DNA of 64,000 nt, from positions 62,001-126,000 of the forward strand of contig NZ_JABFCZ010000001.1 in assembly GCF_014692675.1 (NCBI RefSeq), in the 5' to 3' direction. The notes under the pieces were generated by a model that searched no databases, was not told the DNA's origin, and saw only the letters and a program-made list of their open reading frames with translations. The stretch's first letter is position 1; every line of letters starts with the position of its first letter. The position numbers and the translations under genes were made by a program. This document shows positions 51,040-60,088 of this stretch, piece after piece. This DNA is from Roseibium aggregatum. GTDB taxonomy: Bacteria > Pseudomonadota > Alphaproteobacteria > Rhizobiales > Stappiaceae.

Positions 51040-52289
51040 GCAGCTCGCTCCACGCGCAGCGGCAGATGGCCGAGGCCGCGCGCATTCATCCGGTCGAGCC
51101 GCCACTCGGGCTTACCGGCAAGCTCGATTGTACCGTATTTATCCAGGACCGCGGAAAAGGCGATCTGGGCCTCAAGCCGGGCGAGCGGTGCGCCGATGCA
51201 GAAATGCGCGCCACCACCGAAGGTGAACTGGGCATTCGCAGGCCGGCCGATATCCAGCTCGTCCGGCCGCTCAAACCGGACCGGGTCCCGGTTGATGGCG
51301 CCGATCAGGCCGATGACCGGGGAGCCCTTCGGGATCAGCGTGCCCTCGACCTCGACGTCCTCCAGCGCGATGCGCAGGATCATGTTGCCGCCGGGCTCCA
51401 CGCGCAGGAACTCCTCGATCGCGGTGCGCATCAGCTCCGGGTCCTTGCGCAACCGGGCCATTTCGTCCGGATTGCGCATCAGGAGCAGCATGCCGTTTCC
51501 GATCAGGGTGACCGTAGTCTCGTGACCGGCAACCAGCATGGAGACCAGGTTGGTCAGGGTTTCTTCCTCGTCCAGCGTCCCGTCCTTGTGAGCCTCGATC
51601 GCAAGGCCCATGAGATTGTCTTCGTCACGATTCTTGCGCGTCGAAATCTGCTCGCGCAGGAACGTCTTGAATTCGCCGAGCGCCTCCATGGCCTCGACCT
51701 TCTGCTCCGGCGTCATCAGGATGTCGCCGATCCGGATCAGCGACGCGCTCCAGCGGGCAATGGTCTCGTCCAGGCTTTCAGGAATGTCGAACAGCTTGCA
51801 CAGGACGCGCAGCGGCAGCGGTCCGGCAAAGGCCTCGATGAAGTCGACCTCGCCCCGGTCGGGCATCGCTTTCAAGAGGGCGCCGGCCTCCTCCTCGATC
51901 AGGGACACCATGGACGTCATCGCCTGGGCACGGAAGGCCGGCTCATAGACCTTGCGCATGCGCCGGTGAATGTCGCCGTCATTGTTGATCATCTGCGGCT
52001 GGAATTCGCTGAAAAGCCGGTAGCCGACCGGATCGTGCGCGCGGTAATCCTCCGTGTTCCAGCCGTTGGTCCAGTTGCGGGTGTCCCGGCCGAGCGCCGA
52101 CGATTTCGCCGCTTTGGAAAACGCCTTGTGACCGAGGATGAAATAGATCCCGTTGGACCTGTCCAGGTGAACCGGGCCCAGCGCCTGCAAGCGGTGCAAC
52201 TCGGGATAGGGATTTTCAAGAAAGGTCTGGTCTGAGAGAATCGACCACCAGTCGATGTCGCCGCCGTTTTCGATCTGAACCTCGGACAT
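51036..52289 (-). CDS. Cytochrome P450 tailoring enzyme
   Basis: A 417-residue soluble bacterial P450. The heme-binding loop FGGGAHFCIG is at about 357-366 (Cys364), the I-helix reads LVAGHETT, and an E-E-F-L-R segment supplies ExxR. The start at 52289 (MSEVQIENGGD) is preferred because upstream codons do not look like a P450 N-terminus. It is the first gene of the leftward beta-branching operon and overlaps HMGS by ATGA. It probably hydroxylates or oxidises the polyketide; the position cannot be predicted. Ferredoxin and reductase are not in the window. Confidence 0.88.
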   Translation of the reverse strand: MSEVQIENGGDIDWWSILSDQTFLENPYPELHRLQALGPVHLDRSNGIYFILGHKAFSKAAKSSALGRDTRNWTNGWNTEDYRAHDPVGYRLFSEFQPQMINNDGDIHRRMRKVYEPAFRAQAMTSMVSLIEEEAGALLKAMPDRGEVDFIEAFAGPLPLRVLCKLFDIPESLDETIARWSASLIRIGDILMTPEQKVEAMEALGEFKTFLREQISTRKNRDEDNLMGLAIEAHKDGTLDEEETLTNLVSMLVAGHETTVTLIGNGMLLLMRNPDEMARLRKDPELMRTAIEEFLRVEPGGNMILRIALEDVEVEGTLIPKGSPVIGLIGAINRDPVRFERPDELDIGRPANAQFTFGGGAHFCIGAPLARLEAQIAFSAVLDKYGTIELAGKPEWRLDRMNARGLGHLPLRVERAA

Positions 52290-52414
52290 AACCTGCTCTT
52301 TTACCGGATTGATCAGGAAACCGGCCGGTTCGGGGTGGACAAGGACGAGAGTTGGGTGAAGTGTTCCCCAAGTGCACGATACCGTCAAGGAACGAGACCC
52401 CGATCTCCAACACA
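52290..52414. promoter_or_regulatory. Divergent promoter region between P450 and phosphoesterase
   Basis: A 125-base gap separating two divergent starts, so it should hold promoters for both transcripts. A weak rightward candidate, TTGGGT then CACGAT at a 17-base spacing, lies around 52351-52379. No clear operator palindrome was found. Confidence 0.35.
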
Positions 52415-53272
52415 ATGACAATAAAAGCCATCAGCGACCTTCACCTGGCGAGCGCGGCCAACCGCGACGCCCTGCTCGAACTGCCAGACTTCGGAGACGA
52501 CTGGCTGATCGTCGCCGGCGACGTGGCCGAACGGTTCGAGCACATGCAGCTTGCTTTCGCGACGCTGACCCGGAAATTCGCCAAGGTGTTCTGGGTGCCG
52601 GGAAACCACGATCTCTGGGCGATCCCGGAGGAGCGAAACACGCCGGCGCTGGCCGGTGAGGAACGCTATCAGGCAATGGTCAAATGCGCCTGCGACCACG
52701 GCATCGTCACCCCGGAAGATCCTTACGAGACCTGGACCGGCCCCGGCGGACCCATTGTCGTCGCGCCGCTGTTCCTGCTCTACGACTACAGCTTCCGCCC
52801 CGATCACGTGAGCCGCGACGAAGTGGTGGCCTGGGCGCGGGAAGAAGGGGCGGTCTGCGCCGACGAGATGTTCCTGAACCATTCGCCCTTTGAAAGCCGC
52901 GACCACTGGTGCGAGCGGCGGTGCGCGGAAACGGAACGGAGACTTGCCGAAATCCCCGACGGCATGCCGACGATCCTGATCAACCATTTCCCGATGCGCA
53001 GCGACCTGATCCACATTCCGCGCGCGCCGCGGTTCACGCCCTGGTGCGGCACGCGGCGGACCGAGGACTGGCATATTCGTTTCAACGCTCGGGTGGTGAT
53101 TTCCGGCCATCTGCATACGCGCCGCACCGACTGGCGCGACGGCACGCGGTTTGAGGAAGTCTCACTCGGCTATCCGCGCCAGTGGGACCAGAGCCGAGGC
53201 ATTGCCCCTTATCTGCGCGATATCCTGCCGGAAGAAGAGACCGTTCAGGAAGCGGCCAGTTCCAGAAGATAA
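52415..53272 (+). CDS. Calcineurin-like metallophosphoesterase
   Basis: A 285-residue protein with the full metal-binding set: SDLHL (Asp8, His10), VAGDV, GNHD near 63-66, INHFP, and SGHLH towards the C-terminus. The start MTIKAISDLHL at 52415 is chosen because family members begin just before the first motif; an upstream in-frame start adds 21 unrelated residues. Substrate unknown: a phosphorylated intermediate, phosphopantetheine or a nucleotide are all possible. It is transcribed alone, away from the P450 operon, and its 3' end overlaps the PPTase gene by 28 bases. A role in the pathway is only suggested by position. Confidence 0.82.
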   Translation: MTIKAISDLHLASAANRDALLELPDFGDDWLIVAGDVAERFEHMQLAFATLTRKFAKVFWVPGNHDLWAIPEERNTPALAGEERYQAMVKCACDHGIVTPEDPYETWTGPGGPIVVAPLFLLYDYSFRPDHVSRDEVVAWAREEGAVCADEMFLNHSPFESRDHWCERRCAETERRLAEIPDGMPTILINHFPMRSDLIHIPRAPRFTPWCGTRRTEDWHIRFNARVVISGHLHTRRTDWRDGTRFEEVSLGYPRQWDQSRGIAPYLRDILPEEETVQEAASSRR

Positions 53273-54081
53273 TCAAGCGGTGCCGGAACGGTGTCCACGG
53301 CCAGAGCCGCCGGCTCCGGATGGCGGATGGCGAGCGCCATCAGGTGATCCGCGCTCAGGCGATAGCGCTCGAAATGCCATCTGGCCGGATCGTCGGCCAG
53401 GCTGTCGTCGAAGTGAATGCGCAGGCTTTCCAGGTCGAAGGAAAAGGCATCGAGCGGCTGGGACAGGCCCTTGCCGATGGCCTTCACATAGGCTTCCTTC
53501 AGGGTCCAGAAGGTCAGAAAGGTATCGATCTTCGACGCGTTCGGCGCGGCGGCCAGAGTTCTTCGCTCCGGTTCGGCGAACACCCGTTCGGCCAGTTTCT
53601 CCGTCGGCGCGTCGCGCTGCAGCCATTCCACATCGACGCCGATGTCATGGTCGACGGTGAGCGCCACGGCGGCGAGCCCGCGCGTGTGGGAAATATTGAC
53701 CCGGATGCGGGGACCGCCTGCGGGCGAGATCAGTTCCGGCTTGCCGTGGTCTTCCACCGAAAACCGCCAGCTTTGCGGTGCTTCGCCGATGCAGTAGCTG
53801 AGCAGGCCCCGGCAGATGGCATGGGCGGCGATATAGACCTCCCGGTCGCGGTGGAAGTGAAAACGGTCGGCCCTTTCCAGTTCCTCGTCGATCAGAAGCG
53901 CCTCAAGCCCGGCCCAGTCCTCCTCGCCGATCCGGTCGAGGCTCAGCCACCATGCGGCAACACGGTCATGGCCGATCAGCGTCTTGCCGCCGCCCGCCGG
54001 CCCGTGCGACAAGAAGCCGGCGTTCGCCCGGTCGCTTCCCAAGGTCCTGTTCATGCCTTCCGAATCCAAGTCTTGTCCCAT
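53245..54081 (-). CDS. Sfp-type 4'-phosphopantetheinyl transferase
   Basis: A 278-residue PPTase. The magnesium-binding motif GVDVE is at about 148-152 and WTLKEAYVK at about 192-200, as in Sfp/Gsp enzymes. It should convert the cluster's many apo carrier domains to holo form. An alternative ATG at 54054 gives 269 residues; neither start has a well-spaced Shine-Dalgarno. The 5' end overlaps the start of the divergent AT gene, and the 3' end overlaps the phosphoesterase gene. Confidence 0.88.
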   Translation of the reverse strand: MGQDLDSEGMNRTLGSDRANAGFLSHGPAGGGKTLIGHDRVAAWWLSLDRIGEEDWAGLEALLIDEELERADRFHFHRDREVYIAAHAICRGLLSYCIGEAPQSWRFSVEDHGKPELISPAGGPRIRVNISHTRGLAAVALTVDHDIGVDVEWLQRDAPTEKLAERVFAEPERRTLAAAPNASKIDTFLTFWTLKEAYVKAIGKGLSQPLDAFSFDLESLRIHFDDSLADDPARWHFERYRLSADHLMALAIRHPEPAALAVDTVPAPLDYLLELAAS

Positions 54082-55011
54082 CCTCTTCTGCTTCGCCGGG
54101 CAAGGATCACAGTATTACCATATGGCATCGGATCTCATGAGCGCCTATCCCGTCTTCCGACAATGGATGGAGATTGGCGACAGGATCGTGCGAAATCTCC
54201 ACGGTTTTTCGCCTCTGGAGGCGATCTATGCGGCGGACAAGTCCCTAAGCGATCCGTTCGACCGGCTGGAACAGTCCCATCCGTCCCTGTTCATGACCCA
54301 GTTCGCGCTCGCCAAGCTACTGCAGAGCCAGGGCGTGAAGCCGGACGGGCTGCTCGGCGTCAGCCTCGGCGAATTCGTCGCCATGAGCGTTTCCGGCATG
54401 ATCCCGTTCGAAACCGCGCTCAGGGCGGTCGCCGACCAGCCAGCGGTCTTCCGCAAGACCTCCCCCGCCGGGGCGCTGATAGCAGCGCTTGCGCCGGTGA
54501 GCATTCGCGCGGAAAGCTCAGCTCTTGCCAAACTGACCGAGATTGCCGGCACCAATGCGCAGCGCCATTGCGTGCTCGCCTGCCTGGAAGCGGATGCCGA
54601 ACAGGTGATCGCGGAATTGAGGCGGTTGGACGTGGCCTTCCAGCGGCTGCCGGTTCCCTTCGCGTTTCACTCACGCTGGATCGAACCGGCACGGCAGACC
54701 TATCTCGATGCGGTCTCGGCGCTGTCGTTTGAAACACCATTCTGGCCGGTCTGGTCGTCCTGCCTCGGCACACCGCTCGAGGCGGCCGACGGGAACCTGC
54801 TCTGGCGGATCGTCCGCGAGCCGATGGAATTGCGAAAGACGTTTGCCGCGATCGAGGCTACTGGCGGCGCGCGCTATCTGGATCTCAGCCCCACCGCCAG
54901 CCTGGCTGCGGTGCTGCGGCAGGAGCTAACCGAGAATTCGCCCTCAACGATCACTCCCCTACTCTCCCCGTTCGGTGATAACCTGAAACGGTTGGAGCAG
55001 ATCTTCCAGGC

Positions 55012-55015
<4 letters not shown>
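54053..55015 (+). CDS. Second free acyltransferase, possibly acyl hydrolase (PedC-like)
   Basis: A 320-residue AT-fold protein with FAGQGSQ at the N-terminus, the nucleophile in GVSLGE (Ser104) and a catalytic histidine in FAFHSRW. Valine replaces the usual histidine before the nucleophilic serine (GHSxGE), a change seen, from memory, in the PedC-type proofreading acyl hydrolase branch. The ATG at 54053 is preferred: AAGG lies 8 bases upstream, whereas the longer TTG reading has no such site. It may clear stalled chains from ACPs, or load malonyl as a second AT. Its stop overlaps the stop of the convergent sugar ATPase gene. Confidence 0.8.
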
Positions 55016-56057
<1,042 letters not shown>

Positions 56058-56058
<1 letters not shown>

Positions 56059-57311
56059 TACGTCCTCCCTCGCGCCGGGCTGGCCCAGCCGAGCCAGACG
56101 GCGGCGGTCCAGGTAAAGGATTTGCCGCCGGCCGCCTCGCCCGTCATCGGGTCGAAATATTCGGCGAAGCCGAAGCGGGTGATCAGCTCCCGGGTGAGTT
56201 CGCGCACCCGCTTGCCCAGCGGATGGCCGGCATCCTCGAGCCCGAGGCCGATCAGCATATTGACCACGGCCCAGGTCGGCCCGCGCCAGTAGCGCTTGGG
56301 ATCGAAGCGGTCGCTTGCCGGATCGTGGCTCGGAACGCCGAAGTTCGTCGCATCCAGAATGCGTTCCAGATGCTCCGCCTGCCGGTCGGAGGGAAGCCCC
56401 GCAAGCCAGCACAGGAAGGAGGCGCTGGAAATGCAGCCGGCCCATTCGCCGGTCTTCGCGTCCCGGGCGTCGTAGCTGCCAAGCTCTTCGTTCCACAGGG
56501 TCTGGGCGCCTTTCTCCAGGAGGAAGATTTCCTGCGCCATTCCCTTGGTATCCAAGCCGAGCAGTTCGCCCATGACCATCAGATCCCGGTGCGCGCGCAG
56601 CAGGGTGAAGGTCATGGTCGGGTCCGCCACGCGGAAGGGGTTTTCCTCCAGCATGGCCGCCTGGTCCCAGTGGAGCCTGCGGCCCAGCTGCACCAGCCAG
56701 ATGTAGCGGTCGTAATCGTATTTGGTCGGCCGCATCGAGCCGTCCACATGGGAGGTGTCGCGGCGGGTGTATTCGCCGACGTCCGACGGGTCGATCCGCG
56801 CCATTGCGCCGTCCCATTCGGGCGCATTGTCCCGGCCGCTTTCCCAGGGGTGGGTGACGCAGACCGCACCCCTGTCCAGGCGCCAGTCCATGAACCATTT
56901 GTGCCAGGCGCGCATTTTCGGGAAGAGCCGGCCCATGGCTGCCCTGCCCGCTTCCGGATCCTTCTGCAGGATCAACCGGGCCATGGTTGCGGCGACCGGC
57001 GGCTGGGAGATGCCGGAGGACGGGATCGGTCCCTCGCAGCCCCAGACGTCCGGTCCCGGGAAATAGCCCGGATCGGGCTGGTGAAACAGGATATGCGGCA
57101 CCATACCGTCGGACCATTGTCCCGAGAACAGGGTTTCCAGTTCCTGCCAGGCGCGGGCGATATCGAACTGGGCAAAGCCCATGGCGGCAAAGGCGCTGTC
57201 CCAGTTCCACTGGTAGGGATAGAGGCCGGCCGTGGGGATCGTGTAGCCGCCGCGGTCGTTCTGCTTGAGGATGTTACGCGCCTCCAGATCGAGGCTCGTA
57301 TGTGAGGTCAT
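56058..57311 (-). CDS. GH63-like glycoside hydrolase (glucosyl/mannosylglycerate hydrolase type)
   Basis: A 417-residue (alpha/alpha)6-barrel-type hydrolase with no signal peptide, so cytoplasmic. YPYQWNWDSAFAAMG (about 31-45), HPWESGRDNAPEWD and YWRGPTWAVVNMLIG match the GH63 group that includes mannosylglycerate and glucosylglycerate hydrolases; trehalase-like proteins share parts of this. It lies within the ABC importer operon, 5 bases after the permease gene, so it probably splits the imported glycoside. The substrate is inferred from family and context only. Confidence 0.75.
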
Positions 57312-57316
57312 CGGGA

Positions 57317-58519
57317 TTATCCTTTAACGGAGCCTGCGGTCAGGCCCTTGGTCATGAACCGTTCCAGCCCGAGGAACAGGGCCATGATCGGCACGGTGGC
57401 GATCACGGCGCCCGCCATGAGGTGCTGGCGCGGAATTTCGGAGGAATTCAGGCTGGCGATCCCGCGCGTGAGCGTGAATTTCGACGGGTCGTCCAGAAGC
57501 ATGAAGGCGAGCAGGAACTCGTTCCACGCGATCATGAAAACGTAGAGCGACACGGAGGCGAGCGCCGGCAGGGAGAGCGGCAGAGTGATCTTCCAGATCA
57601 CCGCCAGACGGGACAGGCCGTCCATCAGCCCGGCTTCTTCCACCTCGCCCGGCAGTCCGCGGAAATAGCCCTGCAGCATGTAAAGCGCGACCGGGATCGT
57701 GGTGACCGGATAGATCATCACGATGCCGAGGATCGAGTTGCGCAGGCCGGTCATCGAAAAGGCGATGTAGATTGGCAGCGCCAGGACGATCATCGGCACC
57801 ATGTAGATCAAGAGGATCGAACGCGAGAACGAGGCCCGGCCACGAAAGCGCAGGCGGGCGACGGCATAGGCGCCTGGGATGCTGAACAGGAGGGTGATCA
57901 CCACGGTTGCGACCGAGATGACGAAGGAGTTCAAGAGGTAGGTGCCGAAATTGAAATCGGCGAAGAGTTCGACATAGGAGCGGAACAATCCTGCGCCCTT
58001 CGACAGATCGATGGTGAAGTCGAGCGGGTTCTGCAGGAGTTCCGCCTGGTTCTTCAGGCTGGTCATCACCATGACGTAGAACGGGATCAGCACGATCGCG
58101 GTGAAGAAGATGTAGCCGAAGCCGGTCAGGAAGCGGATCACCGCCTCTTCGAACTCATGGCGCGACAGGGCGCCGGCCGGACATTCCTTCAGGATCAGGC
58201 GCAGTCCGAGCAGGCCGAAGATGCCGACGGCGCCATGGCCGATGACGGCAGCGATCATGCCGGTGTCCATCGACTGGATGGGACCGAAACCGACGATCCC
58301 GATAGCGCCCAGCACCACGGCCACCGCGATGGCCGAGACTGACCCGTATAGTGCTGCCGCCCCGGCCAAAACGCCCCACAGCGCGGACCATGCCAACGAC
58401 GGCCGGAAGGGAGCGCCGGTGACGAAGCTCATGGTGACGGCCACCGTCGTCGCGATGACGAAGATCCAGAGCGCGCCCAGAACCGGGCCGGTGACATATC
58501 CGAAGCGCAGTGCCCTCAT
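57317..58519 (-). CDS. Sugar ABC permease (MalG type) with extra N-terminal helices
   Basis: A 400-residue inner-membrane permease. The C-terminal 280 residues are MalG-like, with the EAA loop around GEVEEAGLMDGLSRLAVIWKI-like sequence. The first 110 residues add about four hydrophobic segments (for example GALWIFVIATTVAVTMSF and AIAVAVVLGAIGIVGF) that standard MalG proteins lack. Its ATG overlaps the stop of the other permease (ATGA, 58516-58519). Similar long forms are known, from memory, among AglG-type alpha-glucoside permeases. Confidence 0.85.
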   Translation of the reverse strand: MRALRFGYVTGPVLGALWIFVIATTVAVTMSFVTGAPFRPSLAWSALWGVLAGAAALYGSVSAIAVAVVLGAIGIVGFGPIQSMDTGMIAAVIGHGAVGIFGLLGLRLILKECPAGALSRHEFEEAVIRFLTGFGYIFFTAIVLIPFYVMVMTSLKNQAELLQNPLDFTIDLSKGAGLFRSYVELFADFNFGTYLLNSFVISVATVVITLLFSIPGAYAVARLRFRGRASFSRSILLIYMVPMIVLALPIYIAFSMTGLRNSILGIVMIYPVTTIPVALYMLQGYFRGLPGEVEEAGLMDGLSRLAVIWKITLPLSLPALASVSLYVFMIAWNEFLLAFMLLDDPSKFTLTRGIASLNSSEIPRQHLMAGAVIATVPIMALFLGLERFMTKGLTAGSVKG

Positions 58520-59736
58520 AGTCCTTCCTCCTGGCTGATGAAGCGGAAGAAGAAGAACGAGAACACAAGCAGGCAGCAGAAGATCACCACGGCGACCGCG
58601 GCGCCTGCGCCGATATTGGAAACGGCGAAGGCCTGTTCGTAGACGTTGACGGTCAGCGTCCGGGTCCCGGCGTTGCCGCCGGTCAGCAGGAAGATGTCGT
58701 CGAACTTGTTGAAGGTCCAGATGAAGCGCAGCAGGAACAGGACGGAGAGAATGCCGAGAAGCTGCGGCAGGCTCAGGTACCAGAACTTCTGGAACGGGCT
58801 GGCGCCGTCCATGTCGGCGGCCTCATACATCTCGGTGTCGATGCTCTGCATTCGTGCCAGGATGAACAGGAACGACAGCGGGAAGTAGCGCCAGATCTCG
58901 AAGGTGGTCACCATGACAAGCGCCAGCGGCCGGTCCCCGAAGAAATTGATCGCCTGGTTCGTGACGCCCATCTGGACCAGAAGCGCGTTCGCGCTGCCGG
59001 AAAATGGGTCGAACAGGATCAGCCAGGAAAAGGCGACCGCGATCACCGGGGCCACATAGGGAAACAGATAGAGCCCGCGCAGGATGCCCTGCCCCTTGAA
59101 GGACTTGTTGAGGAGCATGGCCGCGAACAGGCCGACGATGAGCGCCCCGAGCGTGCCGAATACGGTGTAGAAGACCGTTACGCCGAGCACGGTCCAGAAT
59201 TCGGCGCCTTCGAAGATCCTCTTGAAATTTTCCAGGGTGAAGGTGGCGTCGGTCAGCACGCTGCTGGCGGTGCCGGTGACAACCGGATCGCTGCCTTCGG
59301 CCGCCTCTTCCGCCGCATCTTCATCGGAAGCAGTGATCGGGATGCGGAGGCGTTCGTTGTAGCCGCCTTCGATGGTGCCGAAATCGCATGTGAGCGTCCG
59401 GCCCGACAGGGTGCAGGGCTTGGGCGGATCGCCCTTCAGGTCGACCATCGGCGGCAGCATGTCGGTCAGGACCACATCGGCGATCGGCCTGTCCTGACTG
59501 GAATTGCGCAGGCGGTATTCGATGCGCAGCTTGTCGCCACTGCCCCGGACCGCCTCGCGCAGGATCGGTGCCGGCGGGCGGAGATCCGCAAGGCCGACCG
59601 GCTTGAAGCTGATCCAGAAGATCGCCAGCAACGGCAGGATCACCACCAACGCGACGCTGATCAGCGTCGGCGCAAGCAACCCCCAGGCAAGCCGGGCTTC
59701 GCGCCGGGCAAGCGGAGTGGTGCCGTTAACACCCAT
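58516..59736 (-). CDS. Sugar ABC permease (MalF type) with a periplasmic insert
   Basis: A 406-residue permease. The first helix (LISVALVVILPLLAIFWISF) is followed by a soluble insert at about residues 50-165, then MalF-like helices and an EAA loop (YEAADMDGASPFQKFWYLSLP). The insert reads like a DUF11-type beta-sandwich (LRIEYRLRNSS, VVLTDMLPPMV, CTLSGRTLTCDFGTIEGG). The start at 59736 lies inside one arm of a 24-bp inverted repeat, so translation may depend on RNA folding. It pairs with the MalG-type permease and the ATPase. Confidence 0.85.
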   Translation of the reverse strand: MGVNGTTPLARREARLAWGLLAPTLISVALVVILPLLAIFWISFKPVGLADLRPPAPILREAVRGSGDKLRIEYRLRNSSQDRPIADVVLTDMLPPMVDLKGDPPKPCTLSGRTLTCDFGTIEGGYNERLRIPITASDEDAAEEAAEGSDPVVTGTASSVLTDATFTLENFKRIFEGAEFWTVLGVTVFYTVFGTLGALIVGLFAAMLLNKSFKGQGILRGLYLFPYVAPVIAVAFSWLILFDPFSGSANALLVQMGVTNQAINFFGDRPLALVMVTTFEIWRYFPLSFLFILARMQSIDTEMYEAADMDGASPFQKFWYLSLPQLLGILSVLFLLRFIWTFNKFDDIFLLTGGNAGTRTLTVNVYEQAFAVSNIGAGAAVAVVIFCCLLVFSFFFFRFISQEEGL

Positions 59737-59995
59737 TTTTCACATTCCGTATGCCCTGCATCGCATTTTGGCGAGCCGAATGCGGGTGAAAGGCGCGCAG
59801 AGCATAGCCGACGCTATGGTCAAGCGGCTTTCGCCTGCAGGTGGCCGCCAAAATGCTACCCTTCGGGCCGGTTGAAACAGGCGGCAGTGTGCGTCGAACG
59901 GCTTGTCCGATGACCCACATCGCACCACGCCATTCTCCTGCCCTGACGCCTGTTTGAACCGGTGCAGGACGTACGGAATGTGAAAAATGGGTGTT
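59728..59995. repeat. Nested inverted-repeat element before the permease genes
   Basis: This fills most of the 352-base gap 59737-60088. Perfect 24-bp arms at 59728-59751 and 59972-59995 are inverted copies; pairing resumes imperfectly inside (CCTGCA near 59755-59760, TGCAGG near 59963-59968). A second perfect pair of 11 bases (GCATTTTGGCG at 59763-59773, CGCCAAAATGC at 59846-59856) and a small CATAGC/GCTATG hairpin (59803-59818) lie within. The right-hand arm of the transcript contains the permease start codon. It could be a MITE-like insertion or an RNA processing/attenuation structure. Confidence 0.75.
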
Positions 59996-60041
59996 GAGCG
60001 GATTAGGAGATACAGCCATAGGATCGTTTGCCAGGTTGAAC

Positions 60042-60070
60042 CGCCCCGGCACCTGTGCGGCGCCGGGACG
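60042..60070 (-). terminator. Stem-loop just after the binding-protein gene
   Basis: CGCCCCGGC (60042-60050) pairs with GCCGGGACG (60062-60070), nine pairs with one G-U, starting 18 bases past the stop codon on the transcript. No U-run follows, so it is more likely a 3'-end stabiliser or partial attenuator that raises binding-protein levels over the permeases than a full terminator. Confidence 0.5.
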
Positions 60071-60088
60071 GTCTGCTGTCTTTGCAGC

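Noticed and set aside
56059-57210. N-terminal extension of the sugar ATPase through the hydrolase gene (732-residue reading)
   Set aside because: The extension is an off-frame reading of the GH63-like gene; the ATPase family start is at 56058.
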